A stretch of 64,000 nt of DNA from Gammaproteobacteria bacterium (lineage in GTDB: Bacteria > Pseudomonadota > Gammaproteobacteria > Pseudomonadales > Azotimanducaceae_A). The stretch is from contig DUAT01000153.1 in the NCBI GenBank assembly GCA_012960755.1, positions 90,866 to 154,865 of the forward strand, read 5' to 3'. Position 1 is the stretch's first letter. Each line of letters starts with the position of its first letter. The position numbers and the translations under genes were made by a program. The notes beneath the pieces were generated by a model. That model did not search any database. It was not told where the DNA came from and saw only the letters and a list, made by a program, of their open reading frames with translations. Below, piece after piece: positions 1 through 7,039 of this stretch.

Positions 1-50
1 TTCTTTCTGGCTTAATCCCGTAATCAGCGCATTCAACATAAGGAGTTCGA

Positions 51-104
51 ATGACTCGAATAATTTCCGTGTTTAGTTTTATGTTCGCGTACTGCCCTGA
101 CTAA
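51..104 (+). CDS. possible 17-codon leader ORF upstream of cls
   Basis: An AGGAG ribosome-binding motif ends five bases before an ATG that opens a 17-codon frame (MTRIISVFSF...YCPD) ending in TAA at 102-104. It is in the same frame as the downstream cardiolipin synthase, whose TTG start follows 15 bases after this stop. The peptide is hydrophobic in its middle. It could be a leader peptide for translational coupling, or a former longer N-terminus cut by a stop codon. No family is recognised, and expression is only inferred from the good ribosome-binding site. Confidence 0.25.
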   Translation: MTRIISVFSFMFAYCPD

Positions 105-119
105 CGTTCTCAAGTTAAT

Positions 120-1574
120 TTGATCTCGCGAAATAAAAATAATGTCGGGAAAACGAAAGTGATTGTAACCCTGGTGCTGGTGTTTGAAGTGGTAGGTATT
201 CTATCCGCTGTACATGCCGTGATGAGCGTAAGAACGCCGCAAGAGTCGATCGCCTGGGCGGTTTCACTGGTGTCGCTGCCTTACATTTCAGTGCCTGCCT
301 ACTGGGTGTTTGGCCGAAACAAATTCCAGGATTATGTGCTTGCACGTCAACATGAACTGGAGCAGTTAGCTGAAGTGGTTTCCGAGGCCAGAATCAACAT
401 GAAAGATGTTGAACTGGCTGAGGACAAGGATACCGGGTTACTGACCAGTGCGGAGAAGATGGCCCGAATCCCGATGACCCATGGCAACAAGGTAGACCTG
501 CTGATCGATGGGCAGGCTACTTTTGATTCGATATTTGAAGGCATTTCGTCGGCGACAGACTATGTGCTGATTCAATTCTATATCGTGCGCGACGACGAGT
601 TGGGGCTTGAATTAAAGCGACATTTGATCACAAAGGCGCAGAGCGGCGTACGCGTTTTGTTTCTCTACGACGAAGTGGGCAGTCTCGGACTATCTGCCGC
701 CTACCGACAAGAACTCCGTGATGCCGGGGTCGAGATATTCCCCTTCCACAGTCGGCGTGGCTCCGGTAACAGGTTCCAGTTAAATTTTCGTAACCATCGA
801 AAAACCGTTATTGTCGACGGTCGCGTAGCCTGGATTGGCGGCCACAATGTCGGCGATGAGTACATGGGGCGAGATGCCTCATTTGGGCACTGGCGTGACA
901 CTCATATGCGCATTGAAGGACCCGCTGTTATCGGCGCACAATTCGCCTTTGTCGAAGACTGGCGCTGGGCCACCGATGCGGTGCCAGGTGGGATTAACTG
1001 GAACCCACAACGAGTGCCGGATCATGATGCCCAGGTGCTGGTCATTGCCAGTGGACCTGCGGATCCGATGGAAACTGCCTCTCTCATGTATACACAGGCT
1101 ATTAATGCTGCGACGAAACGAATCTGGATCGCAAGCCCCTATTTTGTACCTGACGATTCTATTGTACAGGCTTTGCAGCTGGCTGGTTTGCGGGGGGTTG
1201 ACGTTCGGATTCTCATTCCGGAAAAATCTGATAATCTGCTCGTTACCCTTGCGGCTTATTCCTTCTTCACCGAGATAAAGGCAGCCGGTGTTAAGTTCTA
1301 TCGGTACCAGCATGGTTTTCTGCACCAGAAGGTCATGCTCATCGATGCCGATGTAGCAACCGTCGGTACAGCTAATTTCGACAACCGGTCATTTAGATTG
1401 AATTTTGAAATTACTTCCCTGGTTGCCGATACCGACTTTGTGCTTGCCGTGGAACAGATGTTCGAGGCTGACTTTGCCGAGTCCCGGCGTATGGAGCGCG
1501 ATGAATACGACAACAAACCGTATTGGTTCAAACTGGCAGTGCGGTCAGCAAGATTAGCAGCGCCTATTTTGTGA
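120..1574 (+). CDS. cls: cardiolipin synthase (phospholipase D family)
   Basis: This membrane enzyme condenses phosphatidylglycerol molecules (or phosphatidylglycerol with phosphatidylethanolamine) into cardiolipin. Two hydrophobic segments lie at about residues 14-35 and 45-65, the usual N-terminal anchor of ClsA-type enzymes. Two complete HKD motifs follow: His226-x-Lys with an Asp five residues on (HRKTVIVDGR), and His402-x-Lys404-x4-Asp409 (HQKVMLID). At 484 residues it matches the family length. The first available start is a TTG with a weak ribosome-binding site; an in-frame GTG about 39 bases later is an alternative. A short ORF with a much better ribosome-binding site lies just upstream in the same frame. 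The gene converges on the Gfo/Idh/MocA gene and appears monocistronic. The family call is firm; ClsA versus ClsC substrate preference is not decided here. Confidence 0.93.
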   Translation: MISRNKNNVGKTKVIVTLVLVFEVVGILSAVHAVMSVRTPQESIAWAVSLVSLPYISVPAYWVFGRNKFQDYVLARQHELEQLAEVVSEARINMKDVELAEDKDTGLLTSAEKMARIPMTHGNKVDLLIDGQATFDSIFEGISSATDYVLIQFYIVRDDELGLELKRHLITKAQSGVRVLFLYDEVGSLGLSAAYRQELRDAGVEIFPFHSRRGSGNRFQLNFRNHRKTVIVDGRVAWIGGHNVGDEYMGRDASFGHWRDTHMRIEGPAVIGAQFAFVEDWRWATDAVPGGINWNPQRVPDHDAQVLVIASGPADPMETASLMYTQAINAATKRIWIASPYFVPDDSIVQALQLAGLRGVDVRILIPEKSDNLLVTLAAYSFFTEIKAAGVKFYRYQHGFLHQKVMLIDADVATVGTANFDNRSFRLNFEITSLVADTDFVLAVEQMFEADFAESRRMERDEYDNKPYWFKLAVRSARLAAPIL

Positions 1575-1614
1575 TCCAGCCCACTACATGGGGGATATCC
1601 GCAAACCGAACACG

Positions 1615-2829
1615 CTAGTCAGCGTCTACTTTGTTCCAATAAGATTCGACATCAACAACTTTGCCTGAGTCCAGTGCCTCATCGATCGCAAAACAGGTGA
1701 CGGCGGCCGTGAGGCCGTCCTCCAGGGTTGTAGAGTTGAATGCTGCAGAATTGGGTCTACCAGTCATGCTATGAGCCATGGTTTCGACCAGCTCCAAAGC
1801 GAGTACACTATCACCGCCGCCATGCAATCCACTTTCAGCAGTGGAATAGTCTTGTGATTGTTCGCCGAACCCGATCCTGCGAACCTCGATAGATCCGGGA
1901 AGAACGTCAGCTCTTAGCGTGCCATGGGTTCCACAGATGTACATCCTGCGTTCAGGTAATCCGGTGTTGCAATTGATATGCAAACTTGCTCTTACACCAT
2001 TTTCGTACTCGATGATGGCAACCTGGTTGTCTACGATATTCTTGTCAGATGTAAACGGGTTCAGCGTCGAGCCGTCGAGCCAGGTCATATAACCTTGACG
2101 TCCGCTGCGAGTTTTGCCCACCCTGGACAGTGCATCTTCGTTTTGCGGCAGGAAAAAGTTCAATCCACCGAATGAAGCAACGCGGCAAGCACGGTCGCCA
2201 ACCATCCAGTTGGCGATGTCCACATCGTGACAGCACTTCTCGAGCAAATGGGTTCCGGCGTTTTCCCGTCGCCGACGCCAGTCTCCCATGATGAATCCTC
2301 CATGATTGAAATCGAGGGTTTCGTTAAACTCAAAGCTGACGATGTCGCCGATGATACCTTCCGACAGGAGTTGCTTGATCCGTCGGTAATGAGGTGAGTA
2401 ACGAAGGTTAAATCCAATAACAAATTCTTTGCCTGATTTTCGCCAGGCGTCCCGGATGGAAATACAATCTTCCAGGTTTGTCGCCAGGGGTTTTTGACAA
2501 AATACATGTTTCCCCGCTTCGAAAGCAGCGATGACTTGCGCCGCATGAAATTTATTCCAGGAGGCGATCATTACCCAGTCAATATCTTCCTGTTGTAACA
2601 GTTCAGATTCAGAATCTGCTTGCCTGAACTGATCGCCAAATAATTTACGGGTTTCCAGGATGGCTGACGGATCCGGGTCGAAAACCGATCGAATGGCCAG
2701 ATATTCATGGCCATTGTGTACAAGTTCCGCGACGGCGCGACCCATATTTCCACTGCCAATGAGACCGATACCGATAGCTTCAGGCATTGCAGGTTCCCCG
2801 TTGTAATTCGAAATCATATTATCAGACAT
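1615..2829 (-). CDS. Gfo/Idh/MocA family NAD(P)-dependent oxidoreductase
   Basis: This is a Rossmann-fold sugar or cyclitol dehydrogenase-like protein of 404 residues. The dinucleotide-binding loop is seen as GLIGSGNMGR near residues 22-31, and the motif after the fourth strand is GKHVFCQKPLA, where most family members have EKP. The C-terminal half has the usual alpha/beta dimerisation domain. The annotated ATG has no visible ribosome-binding site; an ATG at 2787 preceded by GGGGAA gives a protein starting MPEAIGIGL and is equally plausible. It stands alone between convergent cls and divergent pdxB, so the substrate cannot be inferred from neighbours. The Glu to Gln change in the normally conserved EKP motif is the one oddity. 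Confidence 0.85.
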   Translation of the reverse strand: MSDNMISNYNGEPAMPEAIGIGLIGSGNMGRAVAELVHNGHEYLAIRSVFDPDPSAILETRKLFGDQFRQADSESELLQQEDIDWVMIASWNKFHAAQVIAAFEAGKHVFCQKPLATNLEDCISIRDAWRKSGKEFVIGFNLRYSPHYRRIKQLLSEGIIGDIVSFEFNETLDFNHGGFIMGDWRRRRENAGTHLLEKCCHDVDIANWMVGDRACRVASFGGLNFFLPQNEDALSRVGKTRSGRQGYMTWLDGSTLNPFTSDKNIVDNQVAIIEYENGVRASLHINCNTGLPERRMYICGTHGTLRADVLPGSIEVRRIGFGEQSQDYSTAESGLHGGGDSVLALELVETMAHSMTGRPNSAAFNSTTLEDGLTAAVTCFAIDEALDSGKVVDVESYWNKVDAD

Positions 2830-2976
2830 ATCGATCGAGGCTGATTTGTTTTAAGTCACTGCTCCGGAATCAGTCTTGATCCAGATCATTATTGTTCAGG
2901 CTTTATTGTGAGAAAAAGGTCCTGGTCTCGGGGTTACCCAGGACACAACCCGAAAAACTCTAATCAGGTTTGTGGA

Positions 2977-4173
2977 TTGAAGAAACCAGTTATAGTTGCT
3001 GATGAAAATATAGCGTTGGCAGGGGAGTACTTCTCTCGCATCGCCGATGTTGAAACCTTTAAAGGCAGATTGCTGAATGCGAGTCATATCAGGCACGCCG
3101 ATGCGCTCCTGGTTCGTTCAGTCACGCAAGTGAACGAAGCGTTATTGTCGGGAAGCAAGGTGAAGTTTGTAGGTACGGCGACAGCGGGTGTTGACCATCT
3201 TGATTGTGACTACCTGTCAAGTCATGGGATCCCATGGGCTAGTGCAGCTGGCAGTAACGCGACCTCAGTAGTGGAATACGTCATCAGTGCACTATGTACG
3301 CTACCGGGCCTGCTTGAGTTGTTATTGGACGGAGGTCGGGTCGGAATTGTTGGTATGGGGAATGTTGGCGGGCAACTCTACCGGCGATTGAATGCGCTTG
3401 GCATATCCTGTCGGGCATACGACCCCCTCATTCCTGATGACAGCTTCCCGATACTGACCAGTTTGGAACAAGTCTTGCGTTCTGATGCCATTTGCCTGCA
3501 TATGCCACTGACTTGCGAGGGTGACTTCCCAACGAGACATATGATCGGCACTCAACAACTCAAGAAGCTTGGGCCAGATATCGTACTTCTCAATGCCGGT
3601 AGAGGGGAGGTAATAGATAACCAGGCGTTGCATCGGCAACTGGCGCAGGGACATGGAATTCAGCTCGTGATGGATGTGTGGCAAAATGAGCCAGATATCG
3701 ATTTGACCTTACTTCATAAATCTGCGCTATCAACTCCCCATATTGCCGGCTACAGCATTGATGGCAAGCTAAAAAGTACCGAAATTATATACTGCGCCTA
3801 CTGCCGGTTAAACGGATTCCCCCCGGGACCGCGTGCTGAGCGCGGCGAACAAGGTGGATCCAGGATACAGGGGCTGGCTGAAGCTTGTGTTGCTATTAAT
3901 CCTGATTTACATGGCGCTGAATTAATTCGTGCAGCTGTATTAAGTTGTTATGATATTTCAACGGACGACAGACGAATGCGAGAGGCAGTTTTGCAAGGTG
4001 GCAAAGCAGCATCACTAGCCTTTGATCAATTGCGAAAGTCCTACCCGCCGAGAAGGGAGTTTTCAGCATTTCGAATTGCAAATCTTGCCGGGTTAGACAA
4101 CGAACAAAGAGTTACCATGTCTGGCCTGGGGTTCGGGCAAAACTTTGCACGGCTTGGAAATGGACCAGTTTAG
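2977..4173 (+). CDS. pdxB: erythronate-4-phosphate dehydrogenase
   Basis: PdxB oxidises 4-phospho-D-erythronate in the second step of DXP-dependent pyridoxal phosphate synthesis, a route in which this enzyme is typical of Gammaproteobacteria. The start of the protein (VIVADENIALAGEYFS) and the following HADALLVRSVTQVN segment match the family. The NAD-binding loop GIVGMGNVG lies near residue 125, NAGRGEVID near 210, and the catalytic His is in STPHIAGYS. A TTG start at 2977 gives about 398 residues, close to the usual 380; an upstream GTG at 2908 would add 23 unconserved residues. The C-terminal PdxB dimerisation domain is present. The cytochrome c'-like gene follows after 27 bases. PdxA, a later enzyme of the same pathway, lies at the far end of the window. 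Confidence 0.93.
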   Translation: MKKPVIVADENIALAGEYFSRIADVETFKGRLLNASHIRHADALLVRSVTQVNEALLSGSKVKFVGTATAGVDHLDCDYLSSHGIPWASAAGSNATSVVEYVISALCTLPGLLELLLDGGRVGIVGMGNVGGQLYRRLNALGISCRAYDPLIPDDSFPILTSLEQVLRSDAICLHMPLTCEGDFPTRHMIGTQQLKKLGPDIVLLNAGRGEVIDNQALHRQLAQGHGIQLVMDVWQNEPDIDLTLLHKSALSTPHIAGYSIDGKLKSTEIIYCAYCRLNGFPPGPRAERGEQGGSRIQGLAEACVAINPDLHGAELIRAAVLSCYDISTDDRRMREAVLQGGKAASLAFDQLRKSYPPRREFSAFRIANLAGLDNEQRVTMSGLGFGQNFARLGNGPV

Positions 4174-4200
4174 ATCAATCAAACGAGAGACAACAGATCC

Positions 4201-4656
4201 ATGAAGAACAAGATTATGAAAGTACGGGCCCGGACGAAAACCATGGTCTTTGTTACGGCGGTACTTATGCTCGGTGCTGGCCTAACCGGCTATGCGCAAC
4301 AGGATAAACCACTTTTGACTGTTCAGGAGATAATGACAGGCATTGTCGAACCCGGCACGAATGTGATCTGGGGCGCACAAGAGGCGCCAACAGTGACACA
4401 GTGGCGATTGCTGCAGAATGCGGCCATCTCGATCATTGCATCAGGTGAGTTGTTGGCTCAGGGCGGGGCGGGACTAAATGATAACAAATGGGCAGACGAA
4501 GTCGACTGGCAACGATATAACAGGGAACTGGTTTCCGCGGCTCGGGATGCAGTCATGGCGATAGAGAGAAAAGATATCGAGGCGTTGCTCGAAATCGGTA
4601 ATGACAGACTTTATCCTCCGTGTGAGAATTGTCATCGACAATATATGAAGCGATAA
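4201..4656 (+). CDS. cytochrome c'-like periplasmic protein
   Basis: A small exported haem protein of 151 residues. The N-terminus has a basic stretch and a hydrophobic segment ending at GYAQQ, consistent with a Sec signal peptide. The mature part is predicted to be helical and carries one haem-attachment motif, CENCH, close to the C-terminus, which is the arrangement of the four-helix-bundle cytochrome c' class. It follows pdxB by 27 bases and may be co-transcribed with it. Members of this class bind haem and sometimes NO or other gases, but nothing here assigns a specific partner. The cytochrome c' fold is inferred from the C-terminal CxxCH placement and size. Confidence 0.72.
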   Translation: MKNKIMKVRARTKTMVFVTAVLMLGAGLTGYAQQDKPLLTVQEIMTGIVEPGTNVIWGAQEAPTVTQWRLLQNAAISIIASGELLAQGGAGLNDNKWADEVDWQRYNRELVSAARDAVMAIERKDIEALLEIGNDRLYPPCENCHRQYMKR

Positions 4657-4759
4657 ACCAGATTTCCTCCTTCCGCAACGAAGCCCGGGTGATCAAAAAC
4701 ATCGCTTTACTTGATCAGGGTCATAGCCGGGTTGGGAGGAAAATATAATATGCATCGTC

Positions 4760-5965
4760 ATGAACTTTACAGAAACAGACGATGCAATCAAATTCAGGAC
4801 TAGAGTACAGGAATTTCTTGATGACAAGCTGACGCCTGATTTAAGGAGAGCGTCCCGCCTGACCGCTGGTACCTACACCGAAATGAGCGCCTGCCTTGCC
4901 TGGCACAGAATTCTCGCAGAAAAAGGCTGGATTGCACCGGCTTGGCCGAAAGACCAGGGTGGTACGGGCTGGAATGACCTGCAGCGACATATTTTTGGCG
5001 TCGAGTGCTTTAAGGCGGGTGCGCCATTATTGTTCAATATGGGGATTCGCCATATTGGGCCGGTGTTAATGGCCCATGGAACGCAGAGTCAGAGAGATAC
5101 CTACCTACCAAGGATACTGTCCGGTGATGATATCTGGTGTCAGGGATACTCCGAACCCGCCGCAGGTTCTGACCTTGCCGCACTAAAGCTCCGTGCCGAA
5201 CGCCATGGGGATCAGTACATTATTAACGGCACTAAGTTGTGGACCACAGGAGCCCACTTTGCCCAGATGATATTCTGCCTGGTCAGAACTTCGAACGAAG
5301 GAAGGAAACAAGCTGGTATCACATTTCTTGTGATGCCGATGGATACTCCCGGCATCAGCATAAGGCCAATTATCTCCCTGAATGGTCAGCATGAATGTAA
5401 CCAGGTATTTTTTGATGGTGTGCGAGTGCCCGTCACCAATCGAGTGGGCGAAGAAAACGACGGCTGGCGAGTCGCCAAGGTACTCATGCAATTTGCGCGA
5501 TCCAATAACATCAATATGGCCTGGGTAAGGGAGGCTCTGCAACGCGTTAAGGAAGCTGCAAGTATTGAATCCGATGGACGTCAGGGGCGCCTGGTTGATG
5601 ATTGCTATTTTCTAGACAAGCTTAGTTGTACTGAAATAAAACTGATGGGAGTAGAATCGCTTGAACGCCGTCTGCTGTGTGAGATGAACAAGAACGAAAC
5701 CCCGGGATTTATGTCGTCCATGCTGAAATCCAGAGCCTCGGAGCTTATCCAGGAGGTCAGCGAGTTAATGCTCGAAGCCGTTGCCTGGTACGGGTTTCCG
5801 TTTCAGACGGAAGCATTGAACCCCTATTGCAAGTCCCGGTTTGTAGGGCCTGAATATGCATTACCCGCCGTTAGTTTGTACCTGAATCAGCGGTCCACAA
5901 CCATTGCATCAGGCAGTAGTGAAATACAAAAGGATGTGCTGGCGAAGCGTGTACTTGGTTTGTGA
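4760..5965 (+). CDS. acyl-CoA dehydrogenase family protein
   Basis: A FAD-dependent acyl-CoA dehydrogenase of 401 residues, expected to introduce a 2,3-double bond in an acyl-CoA thioester. The N-terminal helical domain is followed by the signature GYSEPAAGSDLAALK near residue 135 and by the WTTGAHFAQ segment. The C-terminus shows TTIASGSSEIQKDVLAKRV, where the catalytic Glu of medium-chain enzymes aligns with Ser. A GGGAGG motif at 4735-4740 is ideally placed for an ATG at 4750, which opens a short out-of-frame ORF, while the ATG used by the dehydrogenase at 4760 is 20 bases away. The gene converges on the COQ4 gene with 17 bases between. Its closest relative in the window is the dehydrogenase at 8638. 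Substrate unknown. Confidence 0.9.
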   Translation: MNFTETDDAIKFRTRVQEFLDDKLTPDLRRASRLTAGTYTEMSACLAWHRILAEKGWIAPAWPKDQGGTGWNDLQRHIFGVECFKAGAPLLFNMGIRHIGPVLMAHGTQSQRDTYLPRILSGDDIWCQGYSEPAAGSDLAALKLRAERHGDQYIINGTKLWTTGAHFAQMIFCLVRTSNEGRKQAGITFLVMPMDTPGISIRPIISLNGQHECNQVFFDGVRVPVTNRVGEENDGWRVAKVLMQFARSNNINMAWVREALQRVKEAASIESDGRQGRLVDDCYFLDKLSCTEIKLMGVESLERRLLCEMNKNETPGFMSSMLKSRASELIQEVSELMLEAVAWYGFPFQTEALNPYCKSRFVGPEYALPAVSLYLNQRSTTIASGSSEIQKDVLAKRVLGL

Positions 5966-5982
5966 AGTGCGAGACATCTGAC

Positions 5983-6699
5983 TCAGGTAACGTCTGCCAC
6001 CAGGACGGGCGCGCCGGGCGAACGCAGGGCTTCATACCGGGGTGCCGGTCCCAGATCAAAATTTTCTCGCAGCAGCGCCAGGGGTTGCGCTAACAGCAGT
6101 TCCCACTCCTGGTTAACCAGCCATTTACATCGTCGCCCGCGCCAGAAAGCCTGACGAATCAATTTCCCCAGTACCGAATTCCAGCCGGCATTTCGAAGTG
6201 AACGGAAAACCATATATCCGATGCCGGTGTTCATTGTTTGAGCAAATGTAAAAGCAAGCACGGCCATTTCTCCCCTCATGTCACGCCCATAGCCTGTCAT
6301 AACATGGAAAATGTCATGTAATTCCCGTGATCGGCGAGCGAACAACAATCTGTCACCGGCTGTGCGGGTGGCGGCATCAGGATTATCAGAAGCGGCTTCA
6401 CTGGCACCCTTTAGTCCCTGTGCGCTAATCTCTTCCGTTGTGTAGAAACTCCAGATGGCATGGCCAAGGGAGTTTTCGGGCATGTTTTTCAAAGAATCCT
6501 GGTCTGAGAGCAGATCGTAGAGCGCTCGTTTCTGCCGCAGAATGCGTACGCCTTCAGTAGTTTGTACGAAGCGTTTGAAGAGGCGTTCACCGGAATTACC
6601 TGCCATCGCATTAATAGCCCTGATTGCCTGTTCTGTGTCGTCGGGATCAGCGTTAAGTGCTGCCAAGGCGCGGCGTGCTTCTCGAAGATGAAAAGTCAT
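5983..6699 (-). CDS. COQ4-family ubiquinone biosynthesis protein
   Basis: A 238-residue member of the COQ4 family, which supports ubiquinone biosynthesis and binds a metal ion. The family motif HDxxHx11E is complete: His128, Asp129, His132 and Glu144 within LHDIFHVMTGY. The sequence around it (ELHD, TGYGRDMRGE) fits the family. Other residues such as the W-rich RRCKWLVNQEW are consistent with the helical COQ4 core. The gene stands between a convergent acyl-CoA dehydrogenase and a 340-base gap. COQ4 in eukaryotes organises the CoQ complex and has been proposed to act in C1 decarboxylation or hydroxylation; whether this bacterial protein does the same is inference. Confidence 0.85.
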   Translation of the reverse strand: MTFHLREARRALAALNADPDDTEQAIRAINAMAGNSGERLFKRFVQTTEGVRILRQKRALYDLLSDQDSLKNMPENSLGHAIWSFYTTEEISAQGLKGASEAASDNPDAATRTAGDRLLFARRSRELHDIFHVMTGYGRDMRGEMAVLAFTFAQTMNTGIGYMVFRSLRNAGWNSVLGKLIRQAFWRGRRCKWLVNQEWELLLAQPLALLRENFDLGPAPRYEALRSPGAPVLVADVT

Positions 6700-6793
6700 A
6701 GAACTCCCCCTGCGGATTAATTCCTGATGGGAATAGTAACTGCTGCGTGATCGGGGAAAATTGATCCATGTCAGAGAACTAAAAAAAATCCCG

Positions 6794-6860
6794 GCTTAAC
6801 TTTCGCTGTAGATGCGGATTAGCCCCGTGCGCAGATAGTGCTATCGACGGGTTGTTAAGC
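6794..6860. ncRNA. nested stem-loop, candidate structured RNA or terminator
   Basis: Three stems nest inside one another: GCTTAAC (6794-6800) with GTTAAGC (6854-6860), CCCGT (6824-6828) with ACGGG (6847-6851), and GATAG (6834-6838) with CTATC (6841-6845). On the minus strand the outer stem is followed after five bases (CGGGA) by eight T residues at 6788-6781, as in a rho-independent terminator. On the plus strand it would lie in the 5' leader of the carboxylase operon. Pairing is by eye; no folding energy was computed. Confidence 0.4.
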
Positions 6861-6893
6861 GAATAGAATTTACGTATTTTGTACCTGCTGGCG

Positions 6894-6974
6894 TTGCAAA
6901 AGTTGCAGTTACAAGCAGTCACAGATGAGACGATGAGTGCAACTTATGCAATGACAGGTTGCAACAATTGCAAC
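6894..6974. promoter_or_regulatory. cluster of TGCAA/TTGCA operator-like half-sites
   Basis: Two inverted repeats share the same half-site and the same three-base spacing: TGCAA-AAG-TTGCA at 6895-6907 and GTTGCAA-CAA-TTGCAAC at 6958-6974. Two further TGCAA copies lie between them at 6938-6942 and 6947-6951. The cluster ends 66 bases before the carboxylase start, which fits binding sites for a dimeric regulator of the acyl-CoA operon. No regulator gene is adjacent, so the protein is unknown. Confidence 0.5.
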
Positions 6975-7039
6975 TCTGGCAGCAGTAATTGCTATCACAT
7001 TAGCCATCAACGTAAAAATGGCACTTAAGGGGAGTAACG

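Larger units (their letters stand above)
6700..7039. other. 340-base non-coding region with stem-loop and TGCAA repeats
   Basis: No gene is supported here. It is the shared upstream region of the COQ4 gene (minus strand) and the carboxylase operon (plus strand). It holds a nested stem-loop at 6794-6860 and a cluster of TGCAA/TTGCA half-sites at 6894-6974, listed separately. A run of eight A at 6781-6788 reads as a U-tract on the minus strand just beyond the stem-loop. A GGGGAG ribosome-binding motif precedes the ATG at 7040. Confidence 0.6.

Noticed and set aside
835..1325. Frames of about 147 codons on both strands inside cls
   Set aside because: They lie wholly within a gene with complete HKD motifs and show no protein-family features.
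6794..6860. Integron attC-like site: GCTTAAC and GTTAAGC fit RYYYAAC/GTTRRRY core sites
   Set aside because: The inner arms are very unequal (23 versus 2 bases), no L-box pair adjoins the cores, and there is no integrase or cassette array nearby.
6885..6907. Possible sigma54 promoter (TGGC followed by TTGCA)
   Set aside because: The GG to GC distance is far shorter than the ten bases needed between the -24 and -12 elements.
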